64,000 nucleotides of DNA from the NCBI RefSeq assembly GCF_023630175.1, contig NZ_JALLIN010000022.1:1-64000 (forward strand), read 5' to 3'. The stretch comes from Streptomyces cellostaticus (GTDB taxonomy: Bacteria > Actinomycetota > Actinomycetes > Streptomycetales > Streptomycetaceae). Positions 10,160 through 19,797 of the stretch are shown in pieces. The notes below the pieces were generated by a model that worked only from the letters and a program-made list of their open reading frames with translations, was not told where the DNA came from and did not search any database. Numbering within the stretch: the stretch's first letter is position 1; each line of letters starts with the position of its first letter. Position numbers and translations under genes: made by a program.

Positions 10160-12490
10160 ATGGAGCGAGTCGCGGCCGCTGTGGTCATCGACGCCCAGGG
10201 CAGGGTGACCGGGTGGAGCCAGGGCGCGCGGCTGCTCACGGGCCGTGCGGCGGACGAGGTCGTCGGCCGTCCGGCGGCCGAGCTGCTCGCCGGGAACCAC
10301 CGCGGCGGAGCCCTGGCCGCCGGGACCGGCGTCGTCACCCTGCGCCACCGCGAGGGGCACGGGGTCGAGGTGACGGTGAGCGTCTGCCCGGTGCTCGGCG
10401 CCGACGGGGCACCGGCCGGACACGTGATCACCGCCGACCCGAGCGGCCCGGTGCTGGTCGGCGAGGCCTTCCAGCAGGCGTCCACGGCCATGTCGGTCCT
10501 CGACCTCGAACAGCGCTACCTGTACGTCAACGGCACGGCCTGCCGGCAGATGGGGGTGCCCGAGGAGGACCTGGTCGGCCGCCTCTACACGGACACCGTG
10601 GCGGAGGGCGAGCACAGCCGTGGCTTCGTGCGCCATCTGCGCGAGGTGGCCGAGACCGGGCGGCCCGTCCGCTACGAGAGCTTCACCGACGCCACCGAGC
10701 TGCACCGGGCGCACGCCTGGAGCATCGAGATGTGGCCCCTGTGCGACGGTGCCGGGGCGCCGACGGCGGTGGCCCTGGCCGCCTTCGACAGCAGCGAGCA
10801 GTACTGGGCCCGGCGCCGCCTCGCCCTGCTCAACGAGGCCGCCACCCGCATCGGCACCACCCTGGACGTGGCGCGCACGGCCGAGGAGCTGATCGACCTC
10901 CTGGTCCCGCAGTACGCCGACTTCGCGACCGTCGACCTCCTGGACTGGGTCCTCGGCGCCGACGAGCCGCCGGCCGTCCCGGACGCCGGCACCGAACTGC
11001 GGCGCGTCGCCCACCGCTCCGTCGTGCCGGGCAACCGGGGCGCGGCGCTGAGGCCGGGGGAGTCGGAGGAGTACCTGCCGTCGACCCCGCCGGCCGTCGC
11101 CCTCCGCGAGGGCCGGGCGGTGCTCGCCCAGGCCGGCGAGCCGGCCTTCGACGCGTGGCTGGCGGGCCGCAACGCCCGCTCCCCGGAGGGCCGGCCCCAC
11201 CGCGAAGGCGTCCACTCGATGATCGCGGTGCCGCTGCGCGCCCGGGGCGTCACCCTCGGCGCCGCGGTGTGCGTGCGCAAGTACCACTCGGACGCGTACG
11301 GCCCCGACGACGCCGTGTTCGCCGAGGAACTCGCCAGCCGCGCCGCCGTGTGCGTGGACAACGCCCGACGGTTCGCCCGCGAACGCGACACCGCGCACGC
11401 CCTCCAGCACAGCCTGCTGCCGAGCGGCCTGCCGGGCCAGGCCGCGGTCGAGGTGGCCCACCGGTATCTGCCGTGCGGCTCGCTGGCCGGCATCGGCGGC
11501 GACTGGTTCGACGTGATCCCGCTCTCCGGCAGCCGGGTCGCACTGGTCGTGGGGGACGTCGTCGGCCACGGCATCCAGTCCTCCGCGACCATGGGCCGGC
11601 TGCGGACGGCGGTGCGGACCCTCGCCGACGTCGACCTGCCCCCGGACGAACTGCTCACCCACCTGGACGACCTGGTCAGCCACCTGACGTCCGCCGGGAC
11701 CGGCGAGGAGGTCGCCGAACTCGGCGCCACCTGCCTCTACGCCGTCTACGACCCCGTCTCCCGCCGGCTCAGCCTCGCCGCGGCCGGCCACCCGGCCCCG
11801 GCCGTCGTCCTGCCCGGCGGCACCGCCGAGTTCGTGCCCATGAGTGCCGGGCCGCCCCTCGGGGTCGGCGGACTGCCCTTCGAGGCGACGCAGGTCGAAC
11901 TGCCCGAGGGCTCGGTCGTCGCCCTCTACACCGACGGCCTGGTCGAGGAGCGTGACCGGGACGTCGACCGCGCCGTCGAGGAACTGCGGCTCGCGCTCGG
12001 CGCGCCTGCCACCTCCCTCGAGGCCCTCAGCGACGACGTCCTCAAGGCCGTCATGCCCGAGCAGCCCACCGACGACATCGCCCTGCTCCTGGTCCGCACC
12101 CGCGCACTGGGCGCCGACCGGGTGGCCACCTGGGACGTCCCGCCCGACCCGGCCGCGGTGGCCACCTTCCGGCAGGCGGCCACCGAGCGGCTCACCGCCT
12201 GGGGGCTCGAGGAGATCGCGTTCGTCACCGAACTCGTCGTCAGCGAGCTGGTCACCAACGCCATCCGCTACGGCGAACCGCCCGTCCAGCTCCGCCTGAT
12301 CCGTGACGGCGCGCTCATCTGCGAGGTGTCCGACGCCAGTTCGACCTCACCGCACCTGCGCCGGGCGCACGCCTACGACGAGGGCGGCCGCGGACTGCTG
12401 CTGGTCGCCCAGCTCACCCAGCGCTGGGGGAGCCGGCAGACGGGCGGCGGCAAGACCATCTGGGCGCAGCAGCCGCTGCCCGGTACCTGA
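10160..12490 (+). CDS. PAS-PAS-GAF-SpoIIE phosphatase with C-terminal HATPase
   Basis: A 776-aa soluble signalling protein. In order: a PAS domain (about 1-90, MERVAAAVVIDAQGRVTGWS), a second PAS (about 105-215), a GAF (about 225-400), a PP2C/SpoIIE phosphatase (about 415-640, with GGDWFDVIPL and LYTDGLVEE metal-site motifs), and an RsbW-type HATPase (about 655-775, with ELVVSELVTNAIRYG and DEGGRGLLLVA). Such proteins can dephosphorylate anti-anti-sigma factors and also act as kinase or anti-sigma modules. Having both activities in one chain is common in Streptomyces. The start is set at the ATG at 10160 by family comparison; an in-frame ATG at 10127 is possible. Neither has a strong ribosome site. 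Confidence 0.88.
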   Translation: MERVAAAVVIDAQGRVTGWSQGARLLTGRAADEVVGRPAAELLAGNHRGGALAAGTGVVTLRHREGHGVEVTVSVCPVLGADGAPAGHVITADPSGPVLVGEAFQQASTAMSVLDLEQRYLYVNGTACRQMGVPEEDLVGRLYTDTVAEGEHSRGFVRHLREVAETGRPVRYESFTDATELHRAHAWSIEMWPLCDGAGAPTAVALAAFDSSEQYWARRRLALLNEAATRIGTTLDVARTAEELIDLLVPQYADFATVDLLDWVLGADEPPAVPDAGTELRRVAHRSVVPGNRGAALRPGESEEYLPSTPPAVALREGRAVLAQAGEPAFDAWLAGRNARSPEGRPHREGVHSMIAVPLRARGVTLGAAVCVRKYHSDAYGPDDAVFAEELASRAAVCVDNARRFARERDTAHALQHSLLPSGLPGQAAVEVAHRYLPCGSLAGIGGDWFDVIPLSGSRVALVVGDVVGHGIQSSATMGRLRTAVRTLADVDLPPDELLTHLDDLVSHLTSAGTGEEVAELGATCLYAVYDPVSRRLSLAAAGHPAPAVVLPGGTAEFVPMSAGPPLGVGGLPFEATQVELPEGSVVALYTDGLVEERDRDVDRAVEELRLALGAPATSLEALSDDVLKAVMPEQPTDDIALLLVRTRALGADRVATWDVPPDPAAVATFRQAATERLTAWGLEEIAFVTELVVSELVTNAIRYGEPPVQLRLIRDGALICEVSDASSTSPHLRRAHAYDEGGRGLLLVAQLTQRWGSRQTGGGKTIWAQQPLPGT

Positions 12491-12508
12491 TCACTCACCG
12501 GCACCCGA

Positions 12509-12943
12509 TCACTCGAAGGAGCACCCCGGATTCGGCGCGTCCTGCGAGAACGGGGCACCGTGCGGCAGCACGTAGAGCACCTCCAGGACGACGGGGGTGC
12601 TGCCCAGGTTGCGGCCGATGTGCACGTGCCCCGGGCCGGACGGCTCCCGGATGGTCGCGCCCGCGCGGTACACGCCGTCGGAGGCGCAGCCCGAATCGAA
12701 GTGGCTGAGGGTGCCCTGCTTCACCACGCCGTACAGCGGACCGTCGTGGTAGTGCCAGCCGGTGCTCTGGCCGGGCGGGATGGTGATCTCGCGCAGGGTG
12801 TAGTCGGTGCCGCCGACCGTCCGCTGGGCGACGAGCCGGGCCGTCACCCCGGAGCCCGGCGGGGTGGCGCCCGCGGTGCCGCAGGTGAGGAACGCGGTGG
12901 CGGTCACCGTGCCGAGGACGGCGGTGCGGAGTGCGGTGCGCAT
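12509..12943 (-). CDS. Secreted cupin-domain protein
   Basis: A 144-aa exported protein. The signal peptide is clear: MRTALRTAVLGTVTATAFLTCGTAGATPP, with cleavage after the AGA-like site near residue 26. The cupin barrel follows, with metal-binding motifs in PPGQSTGWHYHDGPLYGVVKQG and PGHVHIGRNLG. The substrate is unknown; cupins of this size may bind small molecules or metals outside the cell. The gene is divergent from the TauD-type dioxygenase at 13170. The start ATG at 12943 is fixed by the signal peptide. Confidence 0.82.
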   Translation of the reverse strand: MRTALRTAVLGTVTATAFLTCGTAGATPPGSGVTARLVAQRTVGGTDYTLREITIPPGQSTGWHYHDGPLYGVVKQGTLSHFDSGCASDGVYRAGATIREPSGPGHVHIGRNLGSTPVVLEVLYVLPHGAPFSQDAPNPGCSFE

Positions 12944-13169
12944 GCGGGAGCCTCCAGGGTCGCGAGCGGTCACCGACGTGAACATAGGGGCAACGGGCCG
13001 GCGCCGAGGGCGGAACCAGGTGATCCGGTCATGGGACCGGGCCGTGCGACGGCGCGGGCGGCGGTGAGCGGCGCGGGCGCACGCACACGGGCGTGGGAGG
13101 GTCGCCGCGCGCGGGCCGGCGGTGTCACGATCGGTCGTGGAGCCGGTTCGGACGACCAACGGAGCGCGC

Positions 13170-14153
13170 ATGACGACGCACAGGGCCACGGCAGAGCCCA
13201 CCGGGCAGGCGGAACGGGCCGGGGGTGTGGAGGTGCGCCCGGTCGCCGGGCACATCGGCGCCGAGATCACCGGCGTCGATCTCGCCGGTCCGCTGGACGA
13301 CGCGGTGGCCGCCCTGATCAGGGCGGCGGTGCTGCGCTGGAAGGTGGTGTTCTTCCGCGGGCAGGAGCTGGACCACGCCGGGCACGTCGCCTTCGCCCGC
13401 CGGTTCGGCGAACCGGTCGTCCTCGGACGGCGGGGCAGCGCCTCACCGGAGGGGTTCGCGGCGGTGGAGACGACCGCCGACCGGCTGGAGCTGGGCGGAC
13501 GCTTCGGGATGGAGCACGAGGAGTGGCTCTGGCGGCGCCGGCACACGCTGCTGCGCGGCTGGCACTGCGACCACGGCGCCCGGATCGACCCGCCGGCGGC
13601 GACCATCCTGCGCGCCGAGACCGTGCCGCCGTACGGCGGCGACACCACCTGGGCCAATCTGGCCGCCGCCTACGCCGGACTCTCGGCACCGGTGCGCGCC
13701 TTCGTGGACGGGCTGCGCGCCGAACACCGGCTCGGCGTCGGCTACCAGCCGCGGCCCGGCGACGACGCCTACCTGCGCCACCTGCTGGACCACCAGGTCG
13801 CCTCCGTGCACCCGCTGGTGCGGGTGCACCCGGAGACGGGGGAGCGGGTGCTGTACGTCAACGGCTACTACCTGGAGCACATCAGGGACGTCTCCCGGCC
13901 CGAGAGCGCGGCCCTGCTGGAGATGCTGCTCGACCAGGCGGTGCGCCCCGAGTACACGGTCCGCTTCCGCTGGGAGCCCGGGAGCGTCGCCTTCTGGGAC
14001 AACCGCGCCACCATCCACCTGGCCCCGAGCGACAACGCCCACCTCCGCTTCCCCCGGATCATGCACCGGGTGATGCTCGCGGGCGACGTACCGGTGGGGG
14101 TGGACGGCAGACCGTCCGAGCCGGTCACCGGTACGCGGGCGGGCCGCTGGTGA
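13170..14153 (+). CDS. TauD/TfdA-family Fe(II)/2-oxoglutarate dioxygenase
   Basis: A 327-aa non-haem iron oxygenase. The N-terminus VEVRPVAGHIGAEITGVDLAGPLDD is diagnostic. The iron ligands are the HxD in GWHCDHGARI and the distal His in DNRATIHLAPSD. The 2-oxoglutarate-binding Arg lies in RIMHRVML. The family hydroxylates taurine, 2,4-D-like compounds, alkyl sulfates or amino-acid derivatives; the substrate here cannot be told. The ATG at 13170 has GGAG nine bases upstream. No sulfonate transporter is adjacent, which leaves a natural-product or scavenging role open. Confidence 0.9.
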   Translation: MTTHRATAEPTGQAERAGGVEVRPVAGHIGAEITGVDLAGPLDDAVAALIRAAVLRWKVVFFRGQELDHAGHVAFARRFGEPVVLGRRGSASPEGFAAVETTADRLELGGRFGMEHEEWLWRRRHTLLRGWHCDHGARIDPPAATILRAETVPPYGGDTTWANLAAAYAGLSAPVRAFVDGLRAEHRLGVGYQPRPGDDAYLRHLLDHQVASVHPLVRVHPETGERVLYVNGYYLEHIRDVSRPESAALLEMLLDQAVRPEYTVRFRWEPGSVAFWDNRATIHLAPSDNAHLRFPRIMHRVMLAGDVPVGVDGRPSEPVTGTRAGRW

Positions 14154-14195
14154 GCCGGGAGGCCGGCCGCCCGCGCGGCGCCGGCCGCCGGTGAC

Positions 14196-15698
14196 TCATA
14201 TCAGCGGGATCGTGACCTCGTCCTCGACCGGCGGATCCAGTTCCTGGGCGCGGTTGCCGGTCGCGGCGAAGCAGCGCAGGCGCACCGCCGCCGCGGTGAC
14301 GTCCAGGCGCAGGAAGGACTTGAAGAACGGCGGGCTGTACGTGACCGAACCCGGTGAGAAGAGCCGGGTGTGGAGCTTGCGCACGGGCAGCCGGAACCGG
14401 GCGGCCCGGTCGGGGCGGCGGCCCGCGCCCAGCAGGCTCGCGACCAGCCGGACCCGCCGGGTGACGCGGACCCGCTGACCGGGCTCCCGGCCGGGCTCGA
14501 TACCGAGACGCTCGGCCACGACCGCGGTCGCCTCGTCGTCGGTGAGGGCGAAGAAGCGGCGCAGCCGCAGCCGCCGGGCGTACACCCGGCTGTAGAAGGC
14601 CAGGGAGTCGCCGCGCAGCGGGTAGCAGCGGAACTCCCGCTCGGTGACGCCGGCGACGGACACCCGGGGGACGGTGTGCGTGGCGTGCATGAACGCGCCG
14701 CCACCGCCCGAGACCACGTACTGGACGGTGCGGCCGTCCACGTCGACCGGATAGCGCTGGTAGTTGTGGATGTCGCCGCCGATCGCCGCCACGTAGTGGT
14801 GCTCCGGGTCGCGCACGACGTCGTCGACCGTGCCGCCGCCCTCGATGGCGCAGGGGTGGTGCTCGCCGTCCACGTAGAGCGGGGAGCCGGTGATCAGGAT
14901 CTTGGGCTTCGGCCCCCGGGACACCTCCCGCAGCCACGCGCCCTGCTCGGCGTCGATCGTGCCGAGCAGGCCGGTGTCGATGCCGACGATCCGCACCGGT
15001 CCGGCGTCGATCGCCCAGTAGGGCCCCGGCTGCACGGCCCGCTGCTCCGGTGCCGAGCGCAACGCCGCCGCCTCCGCCAGGTGCCGGCCGTCCGAAGGGC
15101 GCGCGCGGTGCCACAGCAGGGTGCGCCACCAGGCGCGGGTGAGCGGGCGGGGCCGGGGCTCGGGGGCCGGCGGGGGAGCGTCGGCGCAGAACACCCGCAT
15201 GAAAGCGGTGAGTTCCTCGTACCAGTCGTGGTTGCCCGGTATGGCGAAGATGGGCGCGGGATAGTCCTGGTACGGCCGGAAGAACTTGGTGCCGTAGTCG
15301 TCCGCGCTGCCGACGGGGTAGATGACGTCGCTCGCGATCACCGCGAACTCCGTGCCGCGGCCCGCCTTCAGGAAGCCCGGCACGGTGGCGTACTGGGAGG
15401 CGCCGCCCTCGCCGGTGTCCCCGACGACCATGAAGGAGAAGCACTCCGGCACGTCCCGCCGCACCACCTTGTCCGCCGGCGCCCCGGCCGCGGCCTGCGC
15501 GGCCACCAGCCGGCTGCGGGTACGGCCGGTCGGGTCGCCGAACCATGACGCGAGCACCCCGTTGCGGGCGGCCCACAGCAGTCTCGGATCCAGCCAGGAG
15601 AGCTTTTTCACGTGGTCGGGCATCAGCCGCTGGTAGAGGCCGGGTTCGGAGGGGCCCCAGCCGGCGCCCCGGGCGGTATCGCGTGAGGATTCAGACAC
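14196..15698 (-). CDS. Metallophosphoesterase
   Basis: A 500-aa calcineurin-like phosphoesterase. The metal-site motifs appear in order: FMVVGDTGEGGA, VIASDVIYP (Ser in place of the common Gly), PGNHDWYEE, and GGDIHNYQRY, followed by YVVSGGGGAFMHATH. There is no clear signal peptide or membrane span, so it may be cytoplasmic. The C-terminal 130 residues form an all-beta, Arg-rich extension not seen in minimal enzymes. The GTG at 15698 (VSESSRDTARG) is the best start but has no obvious ribosome site and might be leaderless; the frame is open to 15752. The substrate is unknown. Confidence 0.82.
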   Translation of the reverse strand: MSESSRDTARGAGWGPSEPGLYQRLMPDHVKKLSWLDPRLLWAARNGVLASWFGDPTGRTRSRLVAAQAAAGAPADKVVRRDVPECFSFMVVGDTGEGGASQYATVPGFLKAGRGTEFAVIASDVIYPVGSADDYGTKFFRPYQDYPAPIFAIPGNHDWYEELTAFMRVFCADAPPPAPEPRPRPLTRAWWRTLLWHRARPSDGRHLAEAAALRSAPEQRAVQPGPYWAIDAGPVRIVGIDTGLLGTIDAEQGAWLREVSRGPKPKILITGSPLYVDGEHHPCAIEGGGTVDDVVRDPEHHYVAAIGGDIHNYQRYPVDVDGRTVQYVVSGGGGAFMHATHTVPRVSVAGVTEREFRCYPLRGDSLAFYSRVYARRLRLRRFFALTDDEATAVVAERLGIEPGREPGQRVRVTRRVRLVASLLGAGRRPDRAARFRLPVRKLHTRLFSPGSVTYSPPFFKSFLRLDVTAAAVRLRCFAATGNRAQELDPPVEDEVTIPLI

Positions 15699-16091
15699 GC
15701 GAGCACGGTAACAACGCCCCTGTGAATGCCCGGCAGGCGGGACTGGCGTCAAGTGCTGGTAAAATAAGGCGACTTCGTGATTCGACTTCGCGATTCGGTC
15801 TCGCCGCGGCCGTGTTCACCTGCCCGGCGCCGCCCGAGGCGCCGGACCCCGCGCGGCCGGAGCGTCCGGGCGCGCCCGGACGCCCACCGGGGCAGGGTAG
15901 GGAAAACCCTCGAATTGCCTCTGACGTTGCTGACATGCGCGAGTCAAGGCTGCCATTCTCCCCCAACACGCAGTCGGTTTCGCGTGCAAGTACCTCGCTC
16001 CCCACACAGTTCAGCTCGTCCCGGACAGCACACCCGTCTGCCCGGGTCTTCACCGGCCGCTACCCAGGCGGCCGCAGCAGGAGGAAATCGA
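15699..16091 (+). promoter_or_regulatory. Long upstream region of the M4 protease gene
   Basis: These 393 bases separate the divergent phosphoesterase and M4 protease genes. A near-perfect 13-bp tandem repeat, GACTTCGTGATTC then GACTTCGCGATTC, lies at 15771-15796. It follows a TAAAAT element (15760-15765). A likely protease promoter is CTGACA (15930-15935), an 18-base spacer and CATTCT (15954-15959), giving a leader of roughly 125 bases. The promoter call rests on spacing and similarity to vegetative promoters. Confidence 0.45.
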
Positions 16092-18482
16092 GTGAGTCGT
16101 CTTCCCCACAGACGGGCCATGGCCGGAGCCGCACTGGTCTCCACCGCGGCCTTCCTCGCCGTCGGCATCCAGTCGGTGCCGGCCGCCGCCAAGCCCTCCG
16201 CTCCCCACGCCGGCCACCTGCGCACCGGCGGCCTGGAGGCCAAGCTCTCCCCGGCCCAGCACGCCAAGCTGGTCAGGAGCGCCCAGCAGAAGACCGCCAC
16301 CACCGCCCGCTCCCTCGGCCTCGGCGCCAAGGAGAAGCTGGTCGTCAAGGACGTCGTCAAGGACAACGACGGTACCCTGCACACCCGTTACGAGCGCACC
16401 TACGCCGGGCTCCCCGTCCTCGGCGGCGACGTCGTGGTGCACACCCCGCCGGCCTCCGTGGCCAAGGGCACGGTGAGCACGACCTTCAACAACAAGCGCA
16501 CCATGAAGGTGGCCTCCACCACCGCCGCCTTCGCCAAGGGCGCGGCCGAGACCAAGGCCCTGAAGGCCGCGAAGGCCCTCGACGCGAAGAAGGCCACCAC
16601 CGACAGCGCCCGCAAGGTGATCTGGGCCGGCGAGGGCACCCCGAAGCTCGCCTGGGAGACGGTGATCGGCGGCCTCCAGGACGACGGCACGCCCAGCGCG
16701 CTGCACGTCATCACCGACGCCACCACCGGCAAGGAGCTGCACCGCTACCAGGCCATCCAGACGGGTACCGGCAACACCCAGTACAGCGGCTCGGTCAGCC
16801 TCAGCACCACGCTGTCCGGCTCGACGTACCAGCTCTACGACACCACGCGCGGTGGCCACAAGACGTACTCCCTCAACGGGGGGACCTCCGGCACCGGCTC
16901 GCTGATGACGGACTCGGACGACGTCTGGGGCACCGGGTCGGGCTCCAACACCCAGACCGCCGGTGCCGACGCCGCCTACGGCGCCCAGGAGACCTGGGAC
17001 TTCTACAAGAACACCTTCGGCCGCAGCGGCATCCGCAACGACGGTGTCGCCGCCTACAGCCGGGTCCACTACAGCAGCGGCTACGTGAACGCCTTCTGGG
17101 ACGACAGCTGCTTCTGCATGACCTACGGCGACGGCTCCGGCAACACCCACGCGCTGACCTCGCTCGACGTCGCCGGCCACGAGATGAGCCACGGCGTCAC
17201 CTCCAACACCGCGGGCCTCAACTACAGCGGCGAGTCCGGCGGCCTGAACGAGGCCACCAGCGACATCTTCGGCACCGGCGTGGAGTTCTACGCCAACAAC
17301 TCCTCCGACCCCGGTGACTACCTCATCGGCGAGAAGATCGACATCAACGGCGACGGCACCCCGCTGCGCTACATGGACAAGCCCAGCAAGGACGGCGGCT
17401 CCGCCGACAGCTGGTACTCCGGCGTGGGCAACAAGGACGTCCACTACTCCTCGGGTCCCGCGAACCACATGTTCTACCTGCTCTCCGAGGGCAGCGGCAG
17501 CAAGGTCATCAACGGGGTCAGCTACAACAGCCCGACCTCCGACGGCGTCGCCGTCGCCGGCATCGGCCGCGCCAAGGCGCTGCAGATCTGGTACAAGGCG
17601 CTGACGAGCTACATGACCTCGAGCACCAACTACGCCGGTGCCCGCACCGCCGCCCTGAACGCGGCCGCCTCGCTGTACGGCACCAACTCCGCCGAGTACG
17701 CCGGGGTGGGCAACGCCTTCGCCGGCATCAACGTCGGCAGCCACATCACCCCGCCGAGCAGCGGTGTGACGGTCACCAACCCGGGCAGCCAGAGCGCCAC
17801 CGTCGGCACGGCGGTCAGCCTGCAGGTCCAGGCGAGCAGCACCAACAGCGGTGCTCTCACCTACAGCGCCACCGGTCTGCCGGCCGGCCTGTCGATCAAC
17901 GGCTCGACCGGTCTGATCTCCGGCACGCCCACCACCGCCGGCTCATCCAGCACGACGGTGACGGTGAAGGACTCCACCGGCGCGACCGGCACGGCGACCT
18001 TCGGCTGGACGGTCAGCACCACCGGCGGCGGCTGCTCCTCGTCCCAGCTCCTGGCCAACCCCGGCTTCGAGTCGGGCGGCACCGGCTGGACGGCGACGAG
18101 CGGCGTCATCACCACCGACTCCGGTGAGGCCGCGCACAGCGGTTCCTACAAGGCGTGGCTCGACGGCTACGGCACGTCGCACACCGACTCGGTGTCCCAG
18201 TCGGTGACGATCCCCGCGGGCTGCAAGGCGACCCTGACCTTCTACCTGCACATCGACACCTCGGAGAGCGGCAGCACCGCCTACGACAAGCTGACGGTGA
18301 CCGCCGGTTCGAAGACCCTGGCCACCTACTCGAACGTCAACGCGGCCTCCGGCTGGAGCCAGAAGTCCTTCGACCTGTCCTCGCTGGCGGGTCAGACGGT
18401 CACGCTGAAGTTCAACGGCGTGGAGGACTACTCCCTGCAGACCAGCTTCGTCGTGGACGACACCGCCCTGACCACAAGCTGA
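16092..18482 (+). CDS. Secreted thermolysin-like M4 metalloprotease
   Basis: A 796-aa exported neutral protease precursor. It has a signal peptide (about 1-35, ending VPAAAKPS), an FTP/PepSY-type propeptide (to about 220), and the M4 catalytic domain. The zinc site is H363-E364-x-x-H367 in VAGHEMSHGVTSNTAG, with the third ligand E387 in GLNEATSDIFG; the 24-residue spacing matches thermolysin. A putative Ig-like domain follows (about 558-645), and then a C-terminal jelly-roll module (about 655-796, CSSSQLLANPGFESG), probably for substrate binding. The GTG at 16092 follows GCAGGAGG. A very strong terminator follows. The protease probably degrades protein in soil for nutrition. Confidence 0.95.
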   Translation: MSRLPHRRAMAGAALVSTAAFLAVGIQSVPAAAKPSAPHAGHLRTGGLEAKLSPAQHAKLVRSAQQKTATTARSLGLGAKEKLVVKDVVKDNDGTLHTRYERTYAGLPVLGGDVVVHTPPASVAKGTVSTTFNNKRTMKVASTTAAFAKGAAETKALKAAKALDAKKATTDSARKVIWAGEGTPKLAWETVIGGLQDDGTPSALHVITDATTGKELHRYQAIQTGTGNTQYSGSVSLSTTLSGSTYQLYDTTRGGHKTYSLNGGTSGTGSLMTDSDDVWGTGSGSNTQTAGADAAYGAQETWDFYKNTFGRSGIRNDGVAAYSRVHYSSGYVNAFWDDSCFCMTYGDGSGNTHALTSLDVAGHEMSHGVTSNTAGLNYSGESGGLNEATSDIFGTGVEFYANNSSDPGDYLIGEKIDINGDGTPLRYMDKPSKDGGSADSWYSGVGNKDVHYSSGPANHMFYLLSEGSGSKVINGVSYNSPTSDGVAVAGIGRAKALQIWYKALTSYMTSSTNYAGARTAALNAAASLYGTNSAEYAGVGNAFAGINVGSHITPPSSGVTVTNPGSQSATVGTAVSLQVQASSTNSGALTYSATGLPAGLSINGSTGLISGTPTTAGSSSTTVTVKDSTGATGTATFGWTVSTTGGGCSSSQLLANPGFESGGTGWTATSGVITTDSGEAAHSGSYKAWLDGYGTSHTDSVSQSVTIPAGCKATLTFYLHIDTSESGSTAYDKLTVTAGSKTLATYSNVNAASGWSQKSFDLSSLAGQTVTLKFNGVEDYSLQTSFVVDDTALTTS

Positions 18483-18496
18483 TCCGGGCACCAGGC

Positions 18497-18534
18497 GGTC
18501 CCGCACCCCGGAGGAACCTCCGGGGTGCGGGACC
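18497..18534 (+). terminator. Strong hairpin terminator after the M4 protease gene
   Basis: A perfect 18-bp inverted repeat (18497-18514 with 18517-18534) and a two-base loop, 15 bases past the protease stop and just before the end of the converging GH64 gene. It probably ends transcripts from both sides. Confidence 0.9.
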
Positions 18535-18544
18535 TTCCCATGTC

Positions 18545-19744
18545 TCAGCTCAGCGGATCCAGCGTCAGATACGCCTGCCGCGGGCCGCCGTCGTGCACCA
18601 GCGACTCCTGGTTGCCGACGTCGTCGAAGGCGAAGGCGTACGCCTTGCCGTCGGCCATCCGGGAGTGGACGGCACGCGCGTAGTGGTTGGTCACGCCGTC
18701 CTTGTAGAAGTCCGCCGGCGAGGTGTCGGGCTGGTGCGGATCGCTCAGCAGCGTGGAGCGGTTGAAACCGGCGCACAGCGTGCGGGAGATGGGGCCGCGC
18801 ACGGTGTCGTTGGGCGCGTCCAGCAGCTTGTGGCAGCCGAAGATGCTGGCGGCGTCCGGCTTCCGGAAGCCGGTGACCACCGCTCCCGAGGAGTCGGTGA
18901 AGTTCATGACGTTCCCCGACACCCGGCCGAAGTAACGGGTGTTCGGCTGGTCGGCGAAGGGTGTGACGGTCAGCGTCGACGTCGCGTACTTCTGCCACAC
19001 CCGGTCGACGTAGTCGTCCATGACGTTCGCCGGCAGGGCCCCGGTCTCCACCCCGTACAGCGGGGAGAGCGCACGCAGCACGGTGCCGTCGGCACGCGTC
19101 TGGACCAGGCCGGACCAGCCTCCCGGCCGGCTGCGCAGGGTGTCGAACACCGCCTTGTAGCCGCCGGGTTCGAGACGGCCGGTGGTGCTCACGCCGCCGT
19201 CCGCACGCTGCACCCCGTCCGTGTACGGCGCCGAGAACATGTCCACCTGGGTGCTGTTGAGCCACAGGCCGGAGTCGTTCAGGGTGTACTCCGACCAGTT
19301 GAACAGGATGTTCCGGTTGGGGTCGGAGGGGTTCTGCACGGCCGGCTGCACCAGGCCGCCGGTGGTCAGCCGGAAGTCGAGTTTCCGGCCGTAGGAGAAG
19401 TAGATCCGGCCGGAGAACCTGGGTATCCGGATCGTCCTGGACTGTCCGGGGGCCGGACCGGCGATCGCCGCGTCCGGTGCCGGAGTCGGCGGATCGCCGC
19501 CCGCCGGCCAGGCGTGGAAGGCGCCGCCTTCGTCGGCCCAGCCCTGCCGTCCCGAGGAGAGCTGGGTGCCGAGGTCGTATACGTACACGGGCTCGGAACG
19601 GCCCGAGTTGTTGGTGATCTTCAGCGGGATGGTGTCCGGGACGGCGGCGCCGGCGCGGTCCGGCGTGCCGAGTGCGAGCACACCGCCCACCAGGGCCGCC
19701 GCGGCCGCCAGGGGCAGCACGGGACGTGTACGGCTGGGGAGCAC
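18545..19744 (-). CDS. Secreted GH64 endo-beta-1,3-glucanase
   Basis: A 399-aa exported glucanase of family GH64, which releases laminaripentaose from beta-1,3-glucan such as fungal walls. The signal peptide is VLPSRTRPVLPLAAAAALVGGVLALG with cleavage near AGAAVP. The mature protein shows the family features VPDTIPLKITNNSGRSEPVYVYDLG, GRIYFSYGRKLDF and FNWSEYTLND. The GTG at 19744 has GGAGG just upstream. There is no carbohydrate-binding module after the catalytic domain. Upstream lies a LacI-type operator palindrome over the promoter, implying induction by glucan breakdown products. Confidence 0.93.
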   Translation of the reverse strand: MLPSRTRPVLPLAAAAALVGGVLALGTPDRAGAAVPDTIPLKITNNSGRSEPVYVYDLGTQLSSGRQGWADEGGAFHAWPAGGDPPTPAPDAAIAGPAPGQSRTIRIPRFSGRIYFSYGRKLDFRLTTGGLVQPAVQNPSDPNRNILFNWSEYTLNDSGLWLNSTQVDMFSAPYTDGVQRADGGVSTTGRLEPGGYKAVFDTLRSRPGGWSGLVQTRADGTVLRALSPLYGVETGALPANVMDDYVDRVWQKYATSTLTVTPFADQPNTRYFGRVSGNVMNFTDSSGAVVTGFRKPDAASIFGCHKLLDAPNDTVRGPISRTLCAGFNRSTLLSDPHQPDTSPADFYKDGVTNHYARAVHSRMADGKAYAFAFDDVGNQESLVHDGGPRQAYLTLDPLS

Positions 19745-19770
19745 TCTCCACCTCCGTGGGGGGTCGGGGT

Positions 19771-19792
19771 GGTACGGATATTGGTCCGTACC
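19771..19792 (-). promoter_or_regulatory. Inverted repeat in the glucanase leader
   Basis: A perfect 8-bp inverted repeat, GGTACGGA ... TCCGTACC, with a 6-base centre. It lies between the predicted transcript start and the GTG of the GH64 gene. It could be a second operator or an RNA hairpin. The right half resembles the TGGTC/GACC-type repeats upstream of Streptomyces chitinase genes, a loose resemblance only. Confidence 0.5.
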
Positions 19793-19797
19793 TGTCG

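Noticed and set aside
9395..11791. A 798-codon minus-strand open frame opposite the SpoIIE phosphatase gene
   Set aside because: It has no motif or ribosome site, and the plus-strand protein has clear PAS, GAF and PP2C domains.
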